Shown here piece by piece: positions 48,689 through 59,800 of a stretch of 64,000 bases of DNA. Under the pieces are notes generated by a model. The model worked only from the letters and a program-made list of their open reading frames with translations. It did not search any database and was not told where the DNA came from. Each line of letters opens with the position of its first letter. The stretch's first letter is position 1. The translations under genes were made by a program, and so were the position numbers. The DNA is from Daucus carota subsp. sativus (Eukaryota; Streptophyta; Magnoliopsida; Apiales; Apiaceae): contig NC_030385.2 in assembly GCF_001625215.2 (NCBI RefSeq), positions 33,691,598-33,755,597 of the forward strand. The letters are read 5' to 3'.

Positions 48689-49273
48689 ACTGGACTCATT
48701 AGCCATGAACCTAACGCCGCCAAAATGTAATTCCAATATAAAACTTGCTATATCTATCCAGTACTGATAAACATTCACCATCCTTTAAATATACCTTTCT
48801 TTCCGGAGATTCCACCTACACAAACTTCTGATCAAAACAGGATCATGATTTACAACTTACAGTGTAGAAAATAACATATACACTAACGGCCTCGAATTTC
48901 AAACCACCCCTTGGACCTCGAAATATAAAGACAAAATTGAGCAAGTGCCAGTCCAAAATATATAGTGAAATTTCTAGCTCTTACAGCAACACTCCTGTGA
49001 GCCTGACCAGAGTTATTTAAATAACAGGAAATTAATCTCGCCAAGTAATGATTGAAATTGGAATAATTGAAAATATATTAGCCACAAGAGAATTTTACAA
49101 GGCAATAGAATAAATGGCTTCTTTCAGAGAGATCCAAACCACATAATAAAATGTAAAACGCCCTTAGCAAAACTGAACAAAGCTGAGGAATGCATCAGTA
49201 TTAGTCTTCGGCTTGTTCATCTCTTCTTGAAGAGAGCGCTTAACATAATAAAACTTCTTGCTCGCCCTCTAAC

Positions 49274-50906
49274 CTACTTGATATATTGAGACACCCATTT
49301 AAATCCATCACCATATCCCATTTTTCGTACAATGCTGCACATAAATACCTCCAAGGGACGCACACTAGAATCTGCAAGATTCACTTTCCCTTTGCCGGTG
49401 GTGACACCACTCAGACCAAGGTGGAACCTCAACTCATCCTCTGAGGCAGCATATGGAATGTCAATCTTGTTTCCCAAAATGAGGAAGGGGACAGTGGCCA
49501 GGGACTCATCAGAAAGGAGAGCATCCAACTCCTTTTTGGATTCTGCAAAACGTTCCTTGTCATAGGCATCCACAAGGTAAACTACCGCATCCACCTATCT
49601 CAAACACAGATCAGATTCAGATATGTATACTAACTCACAAACTTAAAGCTATACTTCAAAAATATAAAATGTATGGATAGTCCTCATAAGTACATGATTC
49701 ACAAATTGCCCGGTTAAGTCCGGTGCAGGAGTGACAGAATCCTCCAACTCATATTCCGGCAGATTTACAGATGTCGTAAAAACTTTATAACTGAGAAGTG
49801 TAATTAATTTGGTCTCCGAAAAAGAAATCTCTATTGGTCAGATTTCATAAACATTAAAAAGTTCCACGCCATAGTAGATTTGTTCATATACAGCAAATGC
49901 AGGTATCCAATAGAAGTTGGGGTTTTTCTATGGTGTGCCCATGGGCACATGTTAAGCGTTGAATTCCATGTAGTTAACTCATTTTGATTGGCTCATATTT
50001 ATTAATAATGGTGGACCCCCCTGCATATACAAAAACTACACCAATCCAAATGAGCTAAATACATAGAATTCAACGCTTAGCATGTGCCCATGGACACACA
50101 CTAGACAAACCGTAATAGTTAAAGCAGAAACACTTCTTAAGTTTTAGTATTAGCATCATAACAGTATTTCTTCCACTGTTATTAACATCATAACAGCATC
50201 ATTGCATGTGTACCTAAACGAGCACCTAGTTGTCCTCTTGTCCATGTGCATGATCAGAGTCTCGCGCTGTCTCGCCTAAACTGATGTGGTGACAGACACG
50301 AAAACCATCCAACAAGATACACTAGCAGCACACTCTCAAATTTTCCAAAGCAAGTAAAACAGTGCATGTGTGAAAACAAATGGCTTTACGATTAGCTCTC
50401 ATTACTTCTCTCATCGTGCCAGACCATATGCCATATCAACACTTAGACACTATTATAGTGAATTATATCCAGTCTCCTAAAAAATTATCAGCCTCCGAAT
50501 CACCGGTCACAGAATTACAATTACAAATTATTATCAAATAACCACATCTCATTAATAGAAATCAGGCGCACAAGCATATAAATAAAAAATTGCAGGGAAA
50601 ACAAAGGAAGGCAGATCTGGGAAAAAATAAAAAGAAAAGAAAGACCTTGGCGTAATAATCCTTCCAGACGCGACGAGCAATCTGATGACCGCCTAAATCG
50701 AAAGCCTTGAACTTGATTTTACCGATACTCAATTCTTCGGAAGTAGGGTGCTGAGTAGGCTGATGCTGAACTAATCGCTCGTCTTTCAGCATGTGAAGAA
50801 GAGTCGTCTTGCCGGCGTTATCCAGGCCCAAGAACAGGATCTTGGCCTCTTTCTGCCATAATCCAAGAGAGGCTAATACGCTGTAGAACCAATCGAATAG
50901 AAACAT
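49274..50906 (-). CDS. SAR1: Small GTPase SAR1 (COPII coat assembly)
   Basis: Two exons, 50906-50646 and 49594-49274, code for 193 residues, the standard SAR1 length. The N-terminal amphipathic segment [17 protein letters not shown] inserts into the ER membrane. The GTP-binding motifs are intact: G-loop GLDNAGKT (27-34), TQHPTSEEL with the switch I threonine, DLGGHQ (70-75), and NKID (129-132). The intron falls between VWKDYYAK and [15 protein letters not shown]1, activated by SEC12, recruits SEC23/24 to make COPII vesicles at ER exit sites. Its 1.05-kb intron carries a foldback MITE (49920-50112). A GAT repeat lies just upstream of the ATG, in the leader. Confidence 0.96.
49920..50112. mobile_element. 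Foldback MITE, copy 2 of the GTGTGCCC family, in the SAR1 intron
   Basis: The left arm GGTTTTTCTATGGTGTGCCC and the right arm (reverse complement GGTTTGTCTAGTGTGTGTCC) continue pairing inward through GGGCACATG.TAAGCGTTGAATTC, so the inverted repeats reach about 50 bases. It shares CCCCCCTGCAT and the CCAATC-type centre with the copy at 19338. Confidence 0.75.
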
Positions 50907-50911
50907 AGTGA

Positions 50912-50930
50912 TGATGATGATGATGATGAA
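50912..50930. repeat. GAT trinucleotide microsatellite upstream of SAR1
   Basis: Six or so repeats of GAT just upstream of the SAR1 start codon, within the presumed leader. Confidence 0.75.
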
Positions 50931-51040
50931 TCCAATTGGGTAGATCTGGGAGTGCCTGATTTCACCCTTCGCCCCCTAGTGTCGACTCATACAGATCCCA
51001 ACTGCTGTTTTAACACGTTTTTCTGCTTACTCTCATTTTA

Positions 51041-51411
51041 GAGCAAGTCCAATAGGTGTGCTAAATCAAGTCTTAAATCCAAAAATAGGGAATATGGGAT
51101 AAAATTGCACTCCAACACTATGCTAGTGATGTGCTAAATCACTAGCACAAGCCTCCCCTTCCCTATTTTTAGAATATGCTAGCCACTTCTAAACTATTTT
51201 TATCATTAAAATATTCATTTCTCTCTCTCCTTCACATCATTTCCCTCTCTTTTTTCCCTCTCTCCTCCACTATTTAATATTATTATAGTAATAGGGAATG
51301 GATATAGGGAGTACTATTGGAGCTCATGTGCTAAATCTTGTGCTAAATCACTAAGACATATTATTTTATAATATTTTTAGGGAACCTCTTAGCATAGTGT
51401 TGGGCTTGCTC
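51041..51411. mobile_element. Tourist-like MITE, GAGCAAGTCCAA family, copy 2
   Basis: Ends GAGCAAGTCCAATA and TGTTGGGCTTGCTC with TTA on both sides (51038-51040 and 51412-51414). 371 bp, immediately upstream of SAR1. Interior phrases GTGCTAAATC and GATTTAGCAC-type words recur in both orientations. Confidence 0.85.
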
Positions 51412-51427
51412 TTATTTTACAATTATT

Positions 51428-53043
51428 ACTAGTTGAGAAACCGCGCGTTGCGGCGACTTATAAAAATTATATTAATAATTTAATACTTAAATTTGTAGAA
51501 TAAAATAATTTTGTGCCTGTCTATAAACAGTATATTATTAATTCAAAATTAATATTTGTAGGATAAAATAAATTTTATTTTATAAAAATCTTGATGTAAT
51601 ACCAAGACTAATATATAAAATTGCAAAATTGGACTATAATTCATGGTGAAAAAATGAAAATAAATTTCTACATGTAATTAATAATTTAAACCACGACGAA
51701 TCTTAATTTTATTTGTGTTTTTTTTAAAAGTAATCATGTTTATACATTGTCATCTTCCTCCAATTTTTTTTGAATTGATTGTGCACAAAAACAAACTTAA
51801 GTCTGTGAGATAACGGTCTATAACTATCATTACTTGTAACAATCTTTGCCTTCACTTAAAAGTTGCTTAAACGGAGCAAACAGATAATGCACGAATAATA
51901 TTTTCCTGTGTAAATCATATAAAAATTAACAACAAACATGTATAATGAACAAAACAAATATTATAAAAGAATAACCAACAAACATACATCACTAATAATT
52001 AATTTATTGATATCATCCATCAATATCATGTCAAGACTATATTCCTCTCCCGTGTTTGGATTTGTCGACTCCCACATAGCGGTCTATAACTACCTTTGCT
52101 TGCAACAACTTTTTTTTTTTTTAATACTGCCTTCACTTAAAAGGTGCTTGAACCGAGCAAACATATATTGTCGAAGTATTGCATAAATAATATTTTTCCT
52201 ACAAATATTATAAAAAAATAACCAACAAACATATATCATCGTAGAAGACGGCACCACCGAATTAGAGATCGAGCAAGAAACTATCACCAAAAAGAGGTAG
52301 GGTTGTGGTATTGACAGAGCGGAGGTTGTGTTTAGATGATCCAAAACCCTACAACCTATAGGGGTATTTATAGGTGCACAGAGACTTTGCTACTCTTTTC
52401 CATAATTAAATAATTTGAAAAAAATCAGATTAAAACTTTCAAGCTACTATATTCCATAAATAATCCAAAACAAAATCAGAATCAGAAACTTGCTTCTAAT
52501 ATATCCGAAACTAAAAAAGATAGTTCTAATTTTTGATATTTTTCATCCAAAAATTCTGGAAAATTAAAAAAATAGAACGGAGCGATGTGAGAGGCGCCAA
52601 CTACATGCCCCTCGCTTCTCTTTTATATAAGTATATGGTTGTGGTATTGCGAGAGAGGAGGTTGTGTTTAGACGATCCAACCTATAGGGGTATTTATAGG
52701 TGCAGAGAAACTTGTGTGCTACTCTTTCCCATAATTAAATAATTTGAAACAAAATCAGATTAAAATTTTCAAACTACTATATTCCATAAATCTTTTTTCC
52801 CATAATTAAATAATCTGAAACAAAATCAAATTAAAACTTTCAAGCTACTATATTCCATAAATAATCTAAAACAAAATCAGATTCTGAAACTTACTTCTAA
52901 TATATTCGGAACTAAAAAAGGTAGTTCTAATTTTTGATATTTTTCATCCAAAAATTCTAGAAAATTTGAAAAATATAACGGAGCGATGTGAGAGGCGACA
53001 CCTACACGCCTCTCGCTTCTCCTTTATATAAGTATATTGATGA
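51428..53043 (-). mobile_element. Non-autonomous Helitron, copy B, with duplicated 5' block
   Basis: On the minus strand the 5' end starts TCATCAATATACTTATATAAA at 53043, and the 3' end finishes with a GC-rich hairpin (GCCGC...GCGG) and CTAGT at 51432-51428. The base after CTAGT is A where T is expected, a small weakness. The 3' part (51428-52115) matches Helitron A in reverse complement. The 5' part is a tandem pair: a block starting GTTGTGGTATT on the plus strand at 52302 recurs at 52638, and each block ends in a Helitron 5'-like terminus (near 52636 and 53043). No Rep/helicase coding sequence. Confidence 0.65.
52302..53033. repeat. Tandem duplication inside Helitron B (period about 336 bp)
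   Basis: Unit 1 is 52302-52637 and unit 2 is 52638 to about 53033. Shared landmarks are GAGGTTGTGTTTAGA, CCTATAGGGGTATTTATAGG, GGAGCGATGTGAGAGGCG and TTATATAAGTATAT. Unit 2 is longer because a 65-70-base phrase (CCCATAATTAAATAAT... to ATTCCATAAAT) is itself doubled (about 52730 and 52799). Confidence 0.8.
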
Positions 53044-53895
53044 TTATTACTTTATGTTCTCTAATTTAACATTTTCTGTATTTTCTTTTTTAATAAAACT
53101 TTTTTTTGGAACTTGATCCACCTTCTGTTCAACTCAATTTTAACTCGGATGAATTTTTTTAAATAAGAGTGAAACCGAACTTTTTATCCCTTCTTTTATA
53201 TAAGTGCAAATTAGCAAACTGCGAAATAGTACCGGGAAACAAAATGACATATATTTAGCAAAATAAATAAAAACAGAAATGATTTATGTTACAAAATTAT
53301 GCCCATTCTATCTAGCGAATTACGTACATAGATGTCTGTTTTAAAATTTAATGATTAATCACGATTAATCATTTATTAATCCATGTCTGTTTTAAAATTT
53401 GATGATTAATCACGATTAATCATCTCTCATCTATTAATTTTTGTTCCATATTTCGCCGAATTGATTAAATCTCTGATTAATCACCGATTAAATCCGATTC
53501 CCGCTTTTTACAACACTGACATGAATTATGAATATATATTTATTTTTTTATTTCTTAAATGGTTGATGACGTATGAGCATATAGATTCTCCCGTACATGA
53601 GATAAATTGGAATCTTTCACATTTTTCTTCCCTAAATGCGTTACATGTAAACCAAAATGTGGTGTCACCTTCACTAAAAGGTGATTAGTGCAGTGTCGTT
53701 CCAGTTTTTAATTACAACAGTTCTCTAAAATTCTCTAATGCAAAATGAACATAATATATTTACACTATTACATCCCCGCCTTAACCACTGAAACACATGT
53801 TTTTATTAGTATCAGAATAGATGTATATAGCCATATAGGCAGTCATGGTAAGAGGCGTTGCAGCTATCAGGATGCCAGAGGAGACTGAGGATACT
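53044..53895. other. Intergenic between Helitron B and MSH6
   Basis: Two direct copies of an approximately 50-base phrase starting ATGTCTGTTTTAAAATTT (53332 and 53383), each followed by GATTAATCACGATTAATCA. Then comes the terminal phrase shared with 35474-35508 (53483-53517). Together this looks like the end of a MITE. The last 200 or so bases should be MSH6 3' UTR. Confidence 0.5.
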
Positions 53896-56800
53896 CTAAC
53901 TCTGTTCCAGAAGTATCCTTGCTCTATGCTGCAGCTCACCTAACGTGTTAGCTACACCACCCTCATTGCAATTCTTCTCTGCCGATAAATTAATCAAATT
54001 CCGGATAAAGATTAATAAATTATCTTCCCAACTTCCATTGGAAGTATCAAACTGCTTTCCTTGTTTACCGTACATTCCTTCAAAATCTTGTGACTTGGTC
54101 ACTGCTCTTTTTAGTACAGCGACAGGTAGTCCTGCAATCATGATAGTTATTTCATATTTGGGAAAATGGCAAGATATCGTCAGAAATTAACCAGATATAA
54201 ACAAAGTGCTGTACTTCGACTTCAACTTTATTATAAAGCAAAATTGAGAAATAATTTATTCTTATCATGAATGAAGCAAAATTTAGAACTGTCTAGTTGA
54301 CAAGTCTAGTCGTAATACTAAAAGGTTTTAAGGTATCTTAAGAGAACATTACAATGGAGACAAAATCTTAAACTAATCTCATTTTAAATGTGAACTCAAT
54401 ATATATATATGGCAGCACTCAATAATCCACTCCTATGCCTCAGGGTATGACTTTCTTCAATGTGACAAGCAATTAAATTGTAGAGAAGATAAGCAATCTA
54501 TAATTTATAATATATTGTTGAGCACGCTTACCAGCTATCCTCGCAACATTGACGCCGTAACTTTTAGGACATGCACCAAGAGTCAACTTGTATAGAAAGG
54601 TCACCTCCTCCAGGCCTTGGACTTCTCCTACTTGGCATGCCATGTGACAAAGGGAGACCTGTCAACGAAAAAGGAGGAAGGTAAATATTGTACATAGTTC
54701 TTGCAAATTTGACTTTCACAACATAATCATCAAATTTTATCATAAATAAAACTTAACCACTACAGTTCATTTGTAGGATCCAGTTTATAACCATGCCTAA
54801 CCTCATTAAAGTAAACTCTCTTGATGACATAACAGTAGTTAGAAATCAGAGAACTAAAACCATCCGGGTGAAATCCCTAAGATTAAATAAAACGATATGT
54901 TTGACAAGGAAAGAAAAAAATAAGAGTAGAATTTTACCTTTGGATCATTGTGGTTGGATAGAGCTAACCGATGATAGTGAGTAGAAAACATCCCTCGACA
55001 GCGTACCTTATTGACAAAATGTTGAAGAACTGATTCACTGAAAATAAAGCACATGCCCAAAAATTATGAACAGTAAGAACCAAGTAGTGGGAGAAACAAT
55101 AATGTTACACTGTTTACGAAAGCAGATCATGTATAGTTCTTATTCTTGCACATACGCTATGGCTTGTCCATCTGAAGTTGATGTCCCTCTTCCAAGCTCA
55201 TCCAAAGCCACAAGTGAATTGCGGGTCGCAGACGACTAAATTAAGAAACAAAGTGTCCAAGCAAGTCAATTCAATACATCAGATGTCACATAGTAGAAAA
55301 CTTGACGGGTAAAGATTTCGGTTAAGATATTTATTTTATTTGTATAGATTAATTTATTTTCTTTCTAGATGTGAAATTTAATATTACTTTTTACTAATAA
55401 AACATGATAAGATATGAGGACGGCCAGATATTTGGATAAGATAATTTTCACAAAGCTTATATTGCTTGCTTAGACTAATCTGTTCTTGCTTCTTAAATTT
55501 CAATATCAGATCACCAAATCTCTTTGCTTTCTGAGAGCGCATAATAATTTATTTACAGTCAAATTTATAGATCAAAAGAAATCTCACCAGCATTGATGAG
55601 GTTTCTACGAGCTCTGTTAAAAATGTACTTTGGCCAGCCATTATGTGATCTTTTGCACCCATCCGAACATAAATGCAATCAACAGGAGACATATTAAACC
55701 TTTCTGCAGGGACATATGCTCCAACCTAGGAAATGGATGAGGTGAATATACAGATAAAATCTTAAACTGAAATTCAACCGCTAGAACAAGAACTAACTTG
55801 GGCTAATATTACTGCCAGGCAGACTTGGCGTAGGAAGGTTGATTTTCCACCCATGTTAGGACCAGTAAGCAGGATGAAGCTCGCACAATCAGGACCTCCA
55901 ATATTTACATCATTAGGGACAAAGGTACCCTTGCCTAGAGATTCACTTCTGAGAACAGGATGCCCTAAATTTCTAGCAGCAAGGTGTGGGACTTCATCTG
56001 AATTAGATAATCCAGTGATAGTTGGTTGGCAGGTCGGTCCTTCGTAGTAATCACTTGCGATTGCCAAACTTATTAACACGTCAAGTTCTGAAAAATGTAA
56101 AAACAGCTTCCACCATGTGAGCTACTAGAAATATCAGTTTTCTAAATTTACTGCAGCTAGACAAGTGGCCTTCAATATTTGATAGAGCAAGCAAGATGAT
56201 TTCTAAAAAAATATTGTCGCATTCAGCATATGTTGTACTAAAAAGAACATGGTTTACAATGGCAGGCCTGACACATAAACCTAAGCGTACAATATATCTA
56301 TGGTCTCTTCATCGACAAAAATTGCATACTCAACACTGGATACTGTTTCAATTGTTGAGCACCCAGTTCCAGTTTACTAATACGATTATGAATACAAAAC
56401 ACGTAAAAACTGAACAGGAATGAGGACAAAGGAGAAGCTAATACTGTATGATGACATTTTCCTTTTTAACTAAAGCATTAACAGGATCGACATTCCTTTA
56501 ACTAATAAAATCAATTAGTAGAGGAGAATTTAGTGTTTGCGTTATTAGAAACGCATAAGATTACTCTAACTCCATAATCAGATGACAAGGCACAGTACCT
56601 GCAGTAGTAGATACCAACTGCCTCCATTTATCATGATGCTCACAAAATCGTATTATCAACCTATGTAAAATGCTTTTAAGCTTAGCGTCTTTCTCAGATT
56701 CAGCTTCAGAAAGCTCTCTTATAAATTTCTTAATAGACGGAGTCCAGTACCGAGAAACACCCTGCATGTCACTACCAACTGTTAGATAAAAGACGAGGCA

Positions 56801-59800
56801 GTGCAGAGAAAACGGCAAAGTCTGGCCAGGCTGAAAATAGAGCTCATATGTAAATGCAAAGCATAAAGGCAATACAAGGGAAAAAAAGAATAACGAAATT
56901 AAATCTAAAAGAAACAGAGCGAGGAGAACTCTCTCTAAAAATAGGCAGAAAATTTTCAAAATACAACCACAAAAAATCTTCTATAAACATGCAGCTACAA
57001 CATCTGTATTTACTAAAATATAAATTCCTTTATCAGGATCACAAAAGTCACATCATATACTAGGAAAATTTTAAGGCTGCCAAATTAAAATATCTACTGT
57101 AATTTAAAAACTATCTTAATCACCTTTTTGGAGGATTGTAACTCATAATCTCGGGGAACACTACTAGACAAACTTTCGGGTACTTCCAAAAGGTATGCGT
57201 CTTTTCCTATGGTTACATAATTTATCTGTAAAAGAAATGGTTAATTTAGGCACAATAAAAAAGGGAGCAGACTTCTAAATATAGATATTGAATTTATTTT
57301 TTTCATCGATCTCTTACTGATGTATCTCCAAGAACTTTTCTCTGTTCCTTCAGATGTTTGTTCAAATTGGATTCAATCCCTTGAACTGCTTGGCAGGCAG
57401 AATCATACTCCTCATCGGCTCCCTCCCGAGGTATTATACGGCCTGAATTATTGGCATCAACCCAATCGAATGCATTCTTAAAATGCTTCAAGATGGATTG
57501 AACATTAGGAAGCCCTTTACCTACAAAGATAACCGCTTTATAAGCTCTCTAAGAAGAAACTCAGAATATAAAGAAGACAATACACTTCCTTACAGTCTTA
57601 TCATAAGAGAAAGTTTTGCAAATTTACCAGGTGTTAATAAGTGATGTAATGGCCCAAAATTAATGTTTTCAAGAGTGCCACCAAGTATAAAGCAGGCATG
57701 GTTCATCAACTCACAACCACGAAGAGCTGATATGAACTCCTGAAGTTGTTTTTTTGAAGCATCCTCATATAGAACCACTTTATTTGCATTCCTACCGCAA
57801 GCTTCACTGCTCAAAGAAGTCAACGGATAAAAACAACCTTTTAGCATACAGTCACCTTACTAAAGCAAAACAATATGATATTGCCTTTAAGCTTACCTTC
57901 CAGCAAAGATGCGGGCCAGCAACCGTTCCATATCTGGTAGTCTCGACAATTCTTTGCGGAATTCAATTGCAGAAGATAGATTAGCCTATTGATTATAGCA
58001 ACCATTAGAATGTTCAGGATGTGGCAAATACAAAAGCTTACAGTACTCTATGTCGTGATATCCAGAACAGTTACATATTGAGATAACTATATTGCAGCAA
58101 TTTACGAAATGCAGGAAAGTCAAACAATGAAAGATGATGAAGTTCGAGCAACTACCAACAGAAGTAAAAGGGGAATATGTTTTGACAAAATATTGAAATT
58201 ATTAAATTAATATAATTTTGTCCACATATGATCGTAAAGGATCATTTCTTTAGTAATCTCGCAACATCAAAACAAAGAGATATTTTATTCGGTATAGTCA
58301 AGCCAACACCAACTAGGGGTCGCAAAATCCGACACAACCCAAAACCTGACACTAACCCGACTCGAAAAAGTATGAATTAGGGTCGGGGTGTTTATATTCC
58401 GGGTTGGGTAGTTTATTTTACCCGAAAAACTCGGGTTGGGTTTGGATTGACCCAGTGTACCCGAACCCGACACGAAATATTTGTAGATATAATATATTAT
58501 ATATAATATATAAATTTATATTAGTTAATTAAATACATTTGTCATATATTTATATATTATTTAGACAAATTTATCCACTTATAATCTCATTAAATTATTA
58601 TTTATATTTTTATAATAAAGTACAATTTTATATAAATAAAATTTATCACAGGCTTTCATTCTTCGGGAGAAAAATAAATATTTTTAATTAAATTTCGGGT
58701 CAATTCGGGTCATTTTCAATCAGGTATTGAACAGATCAGGTTTGGGTTGACCCAAAAACTGGATCGGATAAGACAACCTGACCCATGACCCGAAATTTCC
58801 ACCCCTAACAATAACACAGGCTCCACCAACATTGATTCAACATTGTTTACAACTGTGTATAACTATCCAACTTCATATAGTAAAAATATATTACTAAATG
58901 AACATCGGCGTCACATCTCTGTGTTTTTCCTTTCTTGAATGCTAAAAAACAAATTTCAAGACTAAAGAGGAGGAAATTTATTTTATCAAAAGTTCAGAGT
59001 AAAATCACAAGCTAGAAATTACCTTCAGGGCTGCAACTGCATCCTGGCGTTCTTTGATCAGATCTATTTGGTATAAAGGTCGTGCAAGCCATGTTTTTAG
59101 CAACCTCTTTCCAAATGCTGTTATACAGTGGTTCAACTGAGCGTACAATGTCCTTCATTCACAAAACAAGGCTCCTTGAAATAAGATTATTTAAAGTGAT
59201 GTATGTTCTTAAGATAAGATTGACGCAAGTGACTTATATGTTAGACATCCATACATACCCTGAAGAACCTCCGTTTCTACTGTTTTCAAATATCTCTAGG
59301 TTCTCCAATGCAGCAGCATCAAGAATCATATATGGTTTTCGTGATATATCACTGCCACCTGAGCATGGAAGCACCTCATATGTTGCATACCTAAGCAAAG
59401 TCTCGTCAAGAAAGGCCTGCTTCAGGTAGAAAATAGTGCCTCCTAGAGCAGAGAGTGCATGCATGCCTTTATCACCTGCAGCCACAAGCTCAGATAGAAC
59501 CTCCGGTAGGTAGTTCAGGTCCCTCTCTTTACCAGAAGAATCAGTAGCATGAGAAAGTGATCCATTTATACGCTTGTAGATATCCTTGACTTCACAGGCA
59601 GTTCTTTCAGCATCCCAGAACTGTGAGAGAGGGACCAACTCATTTACTAAAGGATTTCTTGTATGCCTCTGAAGTACTCTCTCAGTTTCTAGGCTAAGCA
59701 ACTTAGCAGGTTTTATTATTTCAACAGGCCTGAGTTCAGTCAGTAAACAGCTCAGAACACTGCACTCTGTATCATCCTCGAACTGCCAAACAGAAGCTAA

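Larger units (their letters stand above)
47620..49273. other. Intergenic between TSR2 promoter and SAR1
   Basis: AT-rich with the MITE copy at 47996-48242 and two short tandem duplications at 48545-48600 and 48604-48688. No gene recognised. The right end (about 49000-49273) should hold the SAR1 3' UTR. Confidence 0.5.

Noticed and set aside
52090..52344. Minus-strand 84-residue frame in Helitron B as a captured gene
   Set aside because: No recognisable domain, and the frame crosses the boundary between the shared Helitron interior and the tandem block.
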